DNA from: an uncultured Syntrophobacterales bacterium
GTDB lineage: Bacteria; Desulfobacterota; Syntrophia; Syntrophales; UBA5619
DNA: 22,314 nucleotides
Direction of reading: 5' to 3'
Assembly: GCA_903903205.1 (NCBI GenBank)
Contig: CAIUXU010000038.1
Span: 1-22,314 of the forward strand
Positions 12,950 to 20,099 of the stretch are shown in pieces (positions within the stretch are counted from its first letter, which is position 1; every line of letters starts with the position of its first letter). The notes below the pieces were generated by a model. That model ran no database searches and had not been told where the DNA came from. It was given only the letters and a program-made list of their open reading frames with translations. The position numbers and the translations under genes were made by a program.

Positions 12950-15535
12950 ATGGACAGAAAGTACAACCCGTTAGAGATCGAAGAGAGGTGGCAGAAGCAT
13001 TGGGAGGAGACGCAGGTCTTCCGTGTCACGGAAGACCCGACTAAAAAGAAGTACTACCTCCTCGAGATGTTCCCCTACCCTTCCGGCCGGATTCACATCG
13101 GCCATGTGCGGAACTATACGATCGGCGATGTCGTCGCCCGGTACAAGCGGATGAAGGGGTTCAACGTCCTCCATCCGATGGGCTGGGACGCCTTCGGCAT
13201 GCCGGCGGAGAACGCGGCGATAGAACGGAGCGTCCATCCCTCCGTCTGGACCCATGAAAATATCGATAACATGAGGCGCCAGCTCAAGCGGATGGGCTTC
13301 AGCTATGACTGGAACCGGGAGCTCGCAACCTGCGAACCCGAATATTACAAATGGGAGCAACTCTTTTTCCTCCGGATGTACGAGAAGGGGCTTGCCTACA
13401 AGAAGAGCTCCACGGTGAACTGGTGCCCCAAATGCGAAACGGTCCTCGCCAATGAGCAGGTGGAGGCGGGCCTCTGCTGGCGTTGCAGCTCGGAGGTCGG
13501 GGAACAGTACCTGAACCAGTGGTTCTTCCGGATCACCGCCTACATCGACGAGCTCCTCGACTACTGCGACCGCCTCCCCGGCTGGCCCGAGCGGGTTCTG
13601 ACGATGCAGAGAAACTGGATCGGGAAGAGCTATGGATGCGAGGCCTCCTTCCCGATGGCCGATGGGAAGGGCGAGATCCAGGTCTTCACCACGCGCCAGG
13701 ACACGATCTTCGGCGCCACTTTCATGCTGGTCGCCGCCGAACATCCCCTTGTGATGGATCTCGTCCGAGGAAAGGGCTGCGAAGGATCGGTCCGTAATTT
13801 CGTAGAGAATATCAAGAAACAGGACAAGAAGATCCGGACCTCCGAATCCTATGTTAAGGAGGGCATCTTCCTTGAGGCGTATTGTCTGAACCCGGCCACG
13901 GGACGGAAAATGCCGATCTATGCGGCGAACTTCGTCCTCGCCGATTACGGCACCGGCTGCGTCATGGCGGTCCCCACCCATGACCAGCGCGACTTCGAGT
14001 TCGCAAAGAAGTTCAACCTGCCGCTCATCGTCGTCATCCAGCCCCCCGATCGGGCGCTGAACGTCCATACGATGACCGAGGCCTACACCGGCGAGGGCAT
14101 CCTCGTCAACTCAGGCCCCTTCGACGGCCTGGGGAATCTCAAGGCCCTCGATGCGATCGCTGACCATCTCGCGTCGATTGGCCGGGGCAAGAAAACGGTC
14201 CAGTACCGCCTGCGTGACTGGGGAATCTCCCGCCAGCGTTACTGGGGCGCCCCCATCCCGATGATCCTCTGTGAAACGTGCGGAACTGTTCCTGTTCCTG
14301 ATGAGGAGCTCCCGGTGATCCTCCCCCGTGACGTCGAGTTCACCGGCGAGGGCGGCTCACCACTCGCAAAATACAAACCCTTCGTCGAAGTGACCTGCCC
14401 CGCTTGCGGAAAACCGGCGCGGCGCGAAACGGACACGATGGATACCTTCGTCGAGTCCTCCTGGTACTTCGACCGCTTCTGTTCGGCCCGCCACGATGTA
14501 ACACCGGGTCTCGACCGAAAAAAACTGGACTACTGGATGCCGGTGGATCAGTACATCGGCGGCATCGAACATGCGATCCTGCATCTCCTCTATGCAAGGT
14601 TCTATACGAAGATGCTCCGGGATTTCGGATTTCTCGGTGTTGACGAACCCTTCACAAACCTCCTTACACAGGGAATGGTCTGCAAGGAGACGATGCGCTG
14701 CCCTCAACATGGGTACCTCTTCCCGGAGGAGGCCAAAGAGGGAAAGTGTACGCAGTGCGGCCTGGAGGTTCAGGTCGGGAAAACCGAGAAGATGTCAAAG
14801 TCACTCAAGAATGTCGTGGATCCAGACTATCTGGTCCAGGCCTACGGCGCCGACACAGCGCGAATCTTCTGCCTCTTTGCCTCACCTCCGGAAAAGGATC
14901 TCGAGTGGAGCGACCAGGGGGTCGACGGCTCTTTCCGATTCCTGAGCCGTATCTGGCGGATCGCGATGGATTACCTGGAGGAGATCCGGGATGTAGAACC
15001 CTTTGGCGGCTCGGAAACACTGGAGGGCGATCTAAAGGCCCTGCGACGGAAGACACACCAGACGATCCGAAAGGTGACCGCCGACATCGAGGAGCGGTTC
15101 CACTTCAATACGGCGATCAGCGCCGTAATGGAGCTGGTGAACACACTTTACCAGCTTCCACACCCGAAGGCGGATGACCGGCTCGGTTTTTCTGTTGTCC
15201 GCGAGACGGTCGAAACGATCATCCTGCTTCTCGCACCCCTGGTTCCCCATATCACCGAAGAGCTCTGGACGCTCCTCGACCGGAAGGGGAACCTGGCCGA
15301 TGCGGCTTGGCCCGCCTTCGACCACACAGTCGCCTCGGAAGAGGAAATTACGATCGTGATCCAGATCAACGGCAAGGTGCGAAGCCGGATCACCCTCCCT
15401 GCCGATGAGGAGGGCGACAATATCAAGACCCTCGCGCTTGCCGAAGAACGAATCGCAAGCCTCACCGCCGGGAAAACGATCATCAAGGTGGTGTATGTCC
15501 CGAAGAAGCTTGTGAATATCGTTATTCCTGGATAA
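12950..15535 (+). CDS. leuS: Leucyl-tRNA synthetase
   Basis: LeuS charges tRNA-Leu and edits mischarged products. The 861-residue class I enzyme is full length. HIGH is at residues 49-52 (YPSGRIHIGHVRNY) and KMSKS at 614-618. The CP1 editing domain includes GTGCVMAVPTHDQRDFEFA with the conserved aspartate. Three cysteine clusters suggest zinc: CPKC with CWRC, CETC with CPAC, and a CPQH/CTQC pair just before KMSKS. The anticodon-binding and C-terminal domains are present, ending with the short VNIVIPG. GGGGAGCG precedes the ATG. A REP-like palindrome lies right upstream and might form a hairpin in the leader. Confidence 0.97.
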   Translation: MDRKYNPLEIEERWQKHWEETQVFRVTEDPTKKKYYLLEMFPYPSGRIHIGHVRNYTIGDVVARYKRMKGFNVLHPMGWDAFGMPAENAAIERSVHPSVWTHENIDNMRRQLKRMGFSYDWNRELATCEPEYYKWEQLFFLRMYEKGLAYKKSSTVNWCPKCETVLANEQVEAGLCWRCSSEVGEQYLNQWFFRITAYIDELLDYCDRLPGWPERVLTMQRNWIGKSYGCEASFPMADGKGEIQVFTTRQDTIFGATFMLVAAEHPLVMDLVRGKGCEGSVRNFVENIKKQDKKIRTSESYVKEGIFLEAYCLNPATGRKMPIYAANFVLADYGTGCVMAVPTHDQRDFEFAKKFNLPLIVVIQPPDRALNVHTMTEAYTGEGILVNSGPFDGLGNLKALDAIADHLASIGRGKKTVQYRLRDWGISRQRYWGAPIPMILCETCGTVPVPDEELPVILPRDVEFTGEGGSPLAKYKPFVEVTCPACGKPARRETDTMDTFVESSWYFDRFCSARHDVTPGLDRKKLDYWMPVDQYIGGIEHAILHLLYARFYTKMLRDFGFLGVDEPFTNLLTQGMVCKETMRCPQHGYLFPEEAKEGKCTQCGLEVQVGKTEKMSKSLKNVVDPDYLVQAYGADTARIFCLFASPPEKDLEWSDQGVDGSFRFLSRIWRIAMDYLEEIRDVEPFGGSETLEGDLKALRRKTHQTIRKVTADIEERFHFNTAISAVMELVNTLYQLPHPKADDRLGFSVVRETVETIILLLAPLVPHITEELWTLLDRKGNLADAAWPAFDHTVASEEEITIVIQINGKVRSRITLPADEEGDNIKTLALAEERIASLTAGKTIIKVVYVPKKLVNIVIPG

Positions 15536-15594
15536 CCCCTGCAAATGGGGACATGATGCCGCATCGTGCTGATTGTGGGGAAAAGAGGTAAAAG

Positions 15595-16146
15595 ATGTGC
15601 GGCATTAATTTCAGGAAGAAAAGACTACCTTATCGGGGAATGCGGAGGGGTGTTCTGCTTCTTCTGGCATCTCTTCTTGTTGCCGGCTGCGGGTACCGTT
15701 TCGCTGGAGAAGAATCGGTCGCACCCGCCTTCCGGACGGTCTTTGTCGATACCTTCACGAACAGGACCAGCGAGCCCTACGCGGAGAACATCTTCCGCAG
15801 CGCCTTCATCGGCCGGTTCGTCCAGGAGGGCCGTTTTAAGCTGTCCCACAGCCGGGGCGAAGCGGATCTCATCTGCCGAGGGAACATTCGCAGTCTCCAG
15901 GCCGCGCCGCTCGCCTACAAGGCAAACAACCTTACGGCCGAAGACCGGATCACGGTTACGCTTGAGATCTCCTTCGAGGAGAGGGAAAGCGGACGGGTAA
16001 TCTGGACAGAGCGGTCCTTTGTCGGCACGGGGGATTATTCTGTAACCACCGCAGGCGTGACGGATTCCAGCCGTAAGAATGCCCTTGTGAAACTGGCCAA
16101 CGACTCGGCCGAGAGGGCCTATCGGCTAATGATGTCCGGTTTCTGA
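15595..16146 (+). CDS. lptE: LPS-assembly lipoprotein LptE
   Basis: LptE plugs the LptD barrel that inserts lipopolysaccharide in the outer membrane. The 183-residue precursor has a basic N-terminus, a hydrophobic stretch (VLLLLASLLVA) and the lipobox VAGC with Cys32, followed by GYRFAG, which matches the start of mature LptE-family proteins. The NRTSEPYAE and later YSVTTAGVTDSSRKNAL segments fit the family. The ATG at 15595 has AGAGG upstream; an internal Met16 would also give a good signal peptide but has poor spacing. The position after leuS is a known arrangement in proteobacteria. Confidence 0.9.
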   Translation: MCGINFRKKRLPYRGMRRGVLLLLASLLVAGCGYRFAGEESVAPAFRTVFVDTFTNRTSEPYAENIFRSAFIGRFVQEGRFKLSHSRGEADLICRGNIRSLQAAPLAYKANNLTAEDRITVTLEISFEERESGRVIWTERSFVGTGDYSVTTAGVTDSSRKNALVKLANDSAERAYRLMMSGF

Positions 16147-16176
16147 GAGGTGGGGAGGGGGGGACTTGATAACGAA

Positions 16177-17184
16177 ATGACGAGAACTGCCGGTTTCCAT
16201 GCGATTGTAGCTGTCTGTTTCACCATTCTGTGTGCACCCCTTACCGCCGCCTCCGCGGAGATCGTCCCCTTTGAGAGTGCGAATGAAAGCCCGCTTGTCC
16301 GGATTTACGGGTTGCCAGGCACCGGAAATTCGACTCTGCTTCCCCAGGGCCAAATTGAAGTTGGACTGAACTTCGCTCTGTCCAGCAACTACGCCGTCAA
16401 TGACAATTCGCGTGAGGATATCATCCTCGATGGAGAGACAACCCGCTTCACGGTTGCAGCACGTTACGGCCTGCTCCCAGGGCTGGAGCTCGGCATAAAA
16501 ATACCCTATATCAGCCATAACGGTGGATTTTTAGACGGTTTTATCGAAAGCTATCACAGCGCCCTCGGTTTCCCGAACGGGGGACGCGGACAGGCGCCGA
16601 AAAATCGTCTTCTCTATCGTTACCGGCGTGACGGTGTCGAAAAAATCCGAATGGATTCTTCCGGTTCTGGCATCGGCGATGTGCTTCTGACGGCAGCCCT
16701 TCCGTTATCTGAAGAGAAAAACCAGGGCATGACCCTGAATGCCGCTCTCAAGCTCCCCACGGGAGACAGCGATCAGCTCCGGGGAAGCGGCAGCACGGAC
16801 GTCTCCTTGTGGTTGCACGAAGGAATCGGAGGCACATTTGCGACCGGCGGGAACTGGGCCTCTTACGGATCGGCTGGATTGCTTTTCATGACAAAGGGAA
16901 CAGTGCTTCCCGACCAGCAAAAAAGGTGGGTTGGTTTCGGCAGCCTGGGCATAGGTTGGGCGCCGCTGGACTGGCTCTCTTTCAAGGTGCAGGCAGACGC
17001 GCACACACCTTTTTTCAGCGACAGCGACCTGAAAGAGATCGCCGCCAATGCGGTACAACTGATCGTCGGGGGAACGATCTCATTCTCCGAAAGAACGGCT
17101 CTCGATATCGGCGTTTCGGAAGACCTTACCGTGAATACATCACCGGATGTCGTTTTCTATTTCACCTTGCGCACCCGGTTTTGA
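16177..17184 (+). CDS. DUF3187 family outer-membrane protein
   Basis: The 335-residue precursor has a signal peptide (hydrophobic core AIVAVCFTILCAPL, likely cleavage after TAASA). The mature protein has alternating short amphipathic strands rich in glycine and aromatic residues and ends in RTRF, the terminal Phe typical of outer-membrane beta barrels. It resembles DUF3187, whose function is unknown. I take ATG 16177 because the signal peptide begins there; a GTG at 16150 would add an odd glycine-rich start. It lies 30 nt after lptE and its end overlaps the opposite-strand phosphatase gene by 28 nt. A porin or transport role is inference. Confidence 0.75.
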   Translation: MTRTAGFHAIVAVCFTILCAPLTAASAEIVPFESANESPLVRIYGLPGTGNSTLLPQGQIEVGLNFALSSNYAVNDNSREDIILDGETTRFTVAARYGLLPGLELGIKIPYISHNGGFLDGFIESYHSALGFPNGGRGQAPKNRLLYRYRRDGVEKIRMDSSGSGIGDVLLTAALPLSEEKNQGMTLNAALKLPTGDSDQLRGSGSTDVSLWLHEGIGGTFATGGNWASYGSAGLLFMTKGTVLPDQQKRWVGFGSLGIGWAPLDWLSFKVQADAHTPFFSDSDLKEIAANAVQLIVGGTISFSERTALDIGVSEDLTVNTSPDVVFYFTLRTRF

Positions 17185-17981
17185 TACGGTTCATAAAGAG
17201 GATCGGTCCCTGCCAAGATGCGAACCATTTCGGCGTGGATGAGGCTGTTGGAGGCGAGCATATTCCGGGAATGGAGATGATACGGATCACCGCAGAGGTC
17301 GGTCACCCCCCCCCCGGCCTCTTCGACGAGGAGCCAACCGGCAGCGGTGTCCCAGGGCATGAGTTTCAGTTCCCAGAAGCCGTCGAACCGGCCTGCCGCG
17401 AGATATGCAAGATCCAGGGCGGCCGATCCCGCCCGCCGGACCGCCTGGGCGCTCAAAGCCATCACCTCGAAGTAATTGATGTTGTTGTTCCGATCTTCGC
17501 GGATATCGTAAGGAAAACCGGTCGCCAGCAAACTGCGGGAAAGCGTTTCCGTCCTGGATACGGTAAGACGTTTGCCGTTCAGGAAGGCGCCTGCCCCCCT
17601 CTCCGCCGTAAAGAGCTCGTCGAGCATCGGGTTATAGACGACGCCGAGCATGATCACACCTGTGACCTCAAGTGCAATGGAGACACAGAAAACCGGATAG
17701 CCATGGGCGTAATTCGTCGTCCCATCGAGCGGATCAATGATCCAGCGGAAGTCGGAACCGTTTGTGGTTTCCGGGGACTCTTCCGTCAGGATATCGTGCA
17801 TGGGAAACTCCCGTCGGATCCGCTCGACAATCAGCAATTCGGAGAGCCGATCCGCCTCCGTGACAAGATTGATCTCCCCTTTGTATTGGATGAAATGCCT
17901 GTCATGGAGCCGCCCCCGGAGAAGATCTCCTGCCTCTCGGGCCACCGCCTCGATCAATGTTCTGCAAGCGTCCATCGTCAT
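17157..17981 (-). CDS. suhB: Inositol-monophosphatase family protein
   Basis: The product is a Mg-dependent phosphatase of the IMPase superfamily. The 274-residue protein has Glu67/Glu68 in LTEES, the DPLDGTTN signature with Asp83 and Asp86, and Asp211 in PWDTAAG, which together form the metal site. Substrates in this family include inositol 1-phosphate, fructose 1,6-bisphosphate and 3'-phosphoadenosine 5'-phosphate, and sequence does not decide between them. SuhB also acts in rRNA antitermination in E. coli; the symbol is given by family, not proof. The 3' end overlaps the DUF3187 gene tail to tail. A second ATG two codons in is an alternative start. Confidence 0.9.
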   Translation of the reverse strand: MTMDACRTLIEAVAREAGDLLRGRLHDRHFIQYKGEINLVTEADRLSELLIVERIRREFPMHDILTEESPETTNGSDFRWIIDPLDGTTNYAHGYPVFCVSIALEVTGVIMLGVVYNPMLDELFTAERGAGAFLNGKRLTVSRTETLSRSLLATGFPYDIREDRNNNINYFEVMALSAQAVRRAGSAALDLAYLAAGRFDGFWELKLMPWDTAAGWLLVEEAGGGVTDLCGDPYHLHSRNMLASNSLIHAEMVRILAGTDPLYEPYQNRVRKVK

Positions 17982-18216
17982 CCGTTGTCATCCCTGAAAA
18001 TACGGGTGCATCGCGCCCCCTCCGCAGAACCGGGACAAGATCCCTGTCCTGCTACTGAAGACGGCACTCCTCTTTGGTTCACCCAGGCAGCCATACCAGC
18101 ATAAAAGAGGACAAATATCCAGCAGAAATTGGCCCTTCCGACCCGGCTATCTTAAATCCTCCACTGCTACGTGTCATCTTTATGTTGCGCCGCGGCTAAA
18201 ATGGTGTTAGCCTCAC
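17982..18216. other. Divergent gap between suhB and rodZ
   Basis: This gap separates the phosphatase (minus) and the rodZ-like gene (plus) and should hold both promoters. I see only a weak candidate for rodZ: TAAAAT at 18197-18202 without a good -35 box. A short hairpin GGACA/TGTCC is near 18032-18048. No coding sequence or RNA gene is recognisable. Confidence 0.35.
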
Positions 18217-18240
18217 AACCGATTTAGATGAGGATCGGTT
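18217..18240 (+). promoter_or_regulatory. Leader hairpin with the rodZ ribosome-binding site in its loop
   Basis: AACCGAT (18217-18223) and ATCGGTT (18234-18240) form a 7-bp stem. The 10-nt loop TTAGATGAGG holds the likely Shine-Dalgarno sequence GAGG. The stem ends 3 nt before the rodZ ATG at 18244, so folding would place the site in the loop and could affect initiation. Confidence 0.4.
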
Positions 18241-18243
18241 TCA

Positions 18244-19125
18244 ATGGACGAGAAAAATGATATTCCAGCGGCGGAGAACGTACCACCTCCGCAAGAGACT
18301 ATTCAGGATTTAAAGGCCCTGCGGGAGGCCGGCGGTCTATCTCTGCCAGATATCTTCGAAACGACACGGGTCGGTCTCGTCTACCTCGCAGCAGTGGAGA
18401 GCGGTGAGTTCAATCGCCTCCCACCTCCCGTGTACGCGAGAAATTTCATCCGGAAATACGCTTGGGCAGTAGGAGTCGACGAAAAACCGATCATCAACCG
18501 CTATGAAAAATATCTGGAAACCCTGAAACCAACCAGCGAAGAGACAGAGATCCAGAAACCATGGCCGGAAACCGGAGGACGCAATCGGTTTCTCGTCGCA
18601 AGCCTTGCCTCCGTAGTCATTGCCGGCGCCTTGGTCTCGGCCCTTTTCCTCTATGACCAGGCCGAGAAACCTGCCACACTTGCGCCGGTCGGGGAGTCAC
18701 TTTCCCCGGTGCTAGTCATCCCTGAGCCTGCCCCATCGGCGGCGGTCCCGGACTTATCCGCTCCGACAACGGCGGCGGTCCCGGCTTCATCCGATCAGGC
18801 AACAACACCGGGATCGGTCCCGCCCACCCCGGGCACAGCCAGTCAGCCGTCGGCAATTGCCGGCAAGATGTACCACCTCTTAATCGAGGCCCACGAGCTG
18901 ACATGGATCCGGATCGCCGAAGATCGGAATCCCGCCTACGAGGCTCTTCTCAAGCCGGGAGACAAAATTGAGCGGATGGCCTCCGAATATTTCCAGCTCG
19001 TCATCGGCAATGCGGGGGGAATCAATCTCACCTTCCAGGGAAAGCTTCTGGGAAACTTGGGAAAGCCAGGGCAAATTATCAACATGCGCCTGCCGGAGAA
19101 GGGATCCGACAGGAAGATGCCTTGA
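18244..19125 (+). CDS. rodZ: RodZ-like cytoskeletal / helix-turn-helix membrane protein
   Basis: RodZ-type proteins tie the MreB cytoskeleton to the inner membrane and help keep rod shape. The 293-residue product has an N-terminal HTH_25-type domain (about 20-90, with LKALREAGGLSLPDI and YARNFIRKYA), one transmembrane helix (about 116-137), a Pro/Ala/Thr-rich periplasmic linker (about 150-205) and a C-terminal DUF4115 beta domain (about 208-290, with WIRI and GNAGGINLTFQG). Domain order and length are typical. GAGG in the leader hairpin serves the ATG. The next gene is tatA, 77 nt away, probably in the same transcript. Confidence 0.88.
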   Translation: MDEKNDIPAAENVPPPQETIQDLKALREAGGLSLPDIFETTRVGLVYLAAVESGEFNRLPPPVYARNFIRKYAWAVGVDEKPIINRYEKYLETLKPTSEETEIQKPWPETGGRNRFLVASLASVVIAGALVSALFLYDQAEKPATLAPVGESLSPVLVIPEPAPSAAVPDLSAPTTAAVPASSDQATTPGSVPPTPGTASQPSAIAGKMYHLLIEAHELTWIRIAEDRNPAYEALLKPGDKIERMASEYFQLVIGNAGGINLTFQGKLLGNLGKPGQIINMRLPEKGSDRKMP

Positions 19126-19146
19126 AGAAGTTCTGGTTTGACAAGA

Positions 19147-19174
19147 AAGGGGAGATCCTCTAGGATCGCCCCTT
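19147..19174. other. Hairpin between rodZ and tatA
   Basis: AAGGGG-A-GATCCT (19147-19159) pairs with AGGATC-G-CCCCTT (19162-19174), with a single A/G mismatch and a very tight loop. No T-tract follows, so it is not a clear terminator; it may act as an attenuator or 3' stabiliser of the rodZ message. Confidence 0.5.
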
Positions 19175-19202
19175 CGAAAAGAGAGAAAGTGGGTGGAAAA
19201 AT

Positions 19203-19397
19203 ATGTTTGGAATAGGCATGTCTGAATTGTTGATCATCCTGGTGATCATCCTGATCATCTTCGGCGCCGGCAAACTCCCCGAAATCGGCAGCGCACTTGG
19301 CCGGGGCATAAAAAATTTCAAGAAGGCCAGCAATGAGCCGAACGAAATCGATGTCACACCTGGCGCCGAGAAAAAGTCAGACGAAAAGAAGCCCTGA
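19203..19397 (+). CDS. tatA: Sec-independent protein translocase TatA
   Basis: TatA forms the pore-like component that moves folded twin-arginine proteins across the inner membrane. The 64-residue product has the short N-terminal membrane helix (MSELLIILVIILIIF), the FGAGKLPEIG hinge and an amphipathic helix (SALGRGIKNFKKA), then a charged tail. It resembles the TatA/TatE class more than TatB, which is longer. tatB and tatC are not adjacent. The gene converges on ssb with a 6-nt gap between stop codons. Confidence 0.93.
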   Translation: MFGIGMSELLIILVIILIIFGAGKLPEIGSALGRGIKNFKKASNEPNEIDVTPGAEKKSDEKKP

Positions 19398-19403
19398 ATC
19401 CCT

Positions 19404-19820
19404 CTAAAAGGGGACGTCCTCCTCGGAGAGGGGGGCATCCGCCCCTGAATGGGAGATAGACGGTTCTTCCGACGATCCGTCGGCGCTCCGCTGACCTTTC
19501 GAGTCGAGCATCTGCATATTGGATGCAATAATCTCGGTGGTATAGCGTTTTACCCCCTCCTTGTCGTCCCAAGCCTTGGTCTGGATGCGTCCCTCCAGAT
19601 AGACCAGTTTTCCCTTGACCAAGTATTTCCCGCAGATCTCGGCCAGCTTCCCGAAGGTGACGATCCGGTGCCATTCGGTCTTCTGAACCCTTTCCCCGGT
19701 CTTGTCCTTTCGCTGCTCATCTGTCGCCATTGTAAAATTCGTTATCATCATCCCGTCCGGCGTGTACCTCACTTCCGGATCTTTCCCCAGCCTGCCTACC
19801 AGGATCACCTTGTTGATCAT
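19404..19820 (-). CDS. ssb: Single-stranded DNA-binding protein
   Basis: SSB coats single-stranded DNA during replication, repair and recombination. The 138-residue product starts INKVILVGRLGKDPEVRYT, has the OB-fold through about residue 105 (KTEWHRIVTFGKLAE and YLVKGKLVYLEGRIQTK), a polar linker and the acidic C-terminal tip EEDVPF that recruits partner proteins. I chose ATG 19820 because AAGGAGGAGGAG lies just upstream on the minus strand; an open frame 16 codons longer has no support. The full tip means the gene is intact. Confidence 0.95.
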   Translation of the reverse strand: MINKVILVGRLGKDPEVRYTPDGMMITNFTMATDEQRKDKTGERVQKTEWHRIVTFGKLAEICGKYLVKGKLVYLEGRIQTKAWDDKEGVKRYTTEIIASNMQMLDSKGQRSADGSSEEPSISHSGADAPLSEEDVPF

Positions 19821-19859
19821 CTTCTCCTCCTCCTTATTCTGAAATGTTATGATGGGGTG

Positions 19860-19888
19860 ATCATACACAAGTCATCCACCTGCCGCAA
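19860..19888 (-). promoter_or_regulatory. Candidate ssb promoter
   Basis: On the minus strand, TTGCGG (19888-19883), a 17-nt spacer and TATGAT (19865-19860) form a plausible sigma-70-type promoter. The leader to the ssb ATG would be about 33 nt. The -35 match is weak. Confidence 0.35.
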
Positions 19889-19894
19889 TACGAA

Positions 19895-20005
19895 TTATTT
19901 TGACACAGGGAATTTGGAGACACACCATCCCTCAGCCCCATTTCTCCGGCGCCATTTGGTGATGAAGCTGCCGAGCACTCCGAAGATGTCGACTTTCACA
20001 CGCAT
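19895..20005 (-). other. Small ORF upstream of ssb, possible gene remnant
   Basis: A 36-codon frame starts MRVKVDIFGVLGSFI and ends after SKFPVSK. The first 15 residues recall the opening strand of MoaD/ThiS ubiquitin-like sulfur carriers (basic-hydrophobic alternation then FG.L), but the frame ends far too early and lacks the Gly-Gly tail. The ribosome-binding site is poor. It is either a remnant or chance; a functional gene is unlikely. Confidence 0.15.
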
Positions 20006-20032
20006 CCGCAACCGGCGATGGCCAATTCGTGC

Positions 20033-20076
20033 TTGACTATTACGGAAAAAAAATATAGTCAAATCGACTTTATAAT
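20033..20076 (+). promoter_or_regulatory. lysS promoter region with an inverted repeat
   Basis: TTGACTAT (20033-20040) and ATAGTCAA (20055-20062) are perfect inverted repeats 14 nt apart. TTGACT could be a -35 box with TATAGT (20054-20059) as -10 at a short 15-nt spacing. A perfect TATAAT at 20071-20076 is the better -10 box and gives a short leader to the ATG. The repeat would be well placed as an operator. Confidence 0.45.
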
Positions 20077-20099
20077 AAAATAGATCGTGTAGAGGTTTT

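Noticed and set aside
12971..14068. 365-codon minus-strand frame inside leuS
   Set aside because: Shadow of the leuS catalytic and editing domains; composition rich in Asp/Glu/Val typical of antisense frames.
16809..18104. 431-codon plus-strand frame across DUF3187 and the phosphatase
   Set aside because: It spans two genes on opposite strands and has no coherent domain or start signal.
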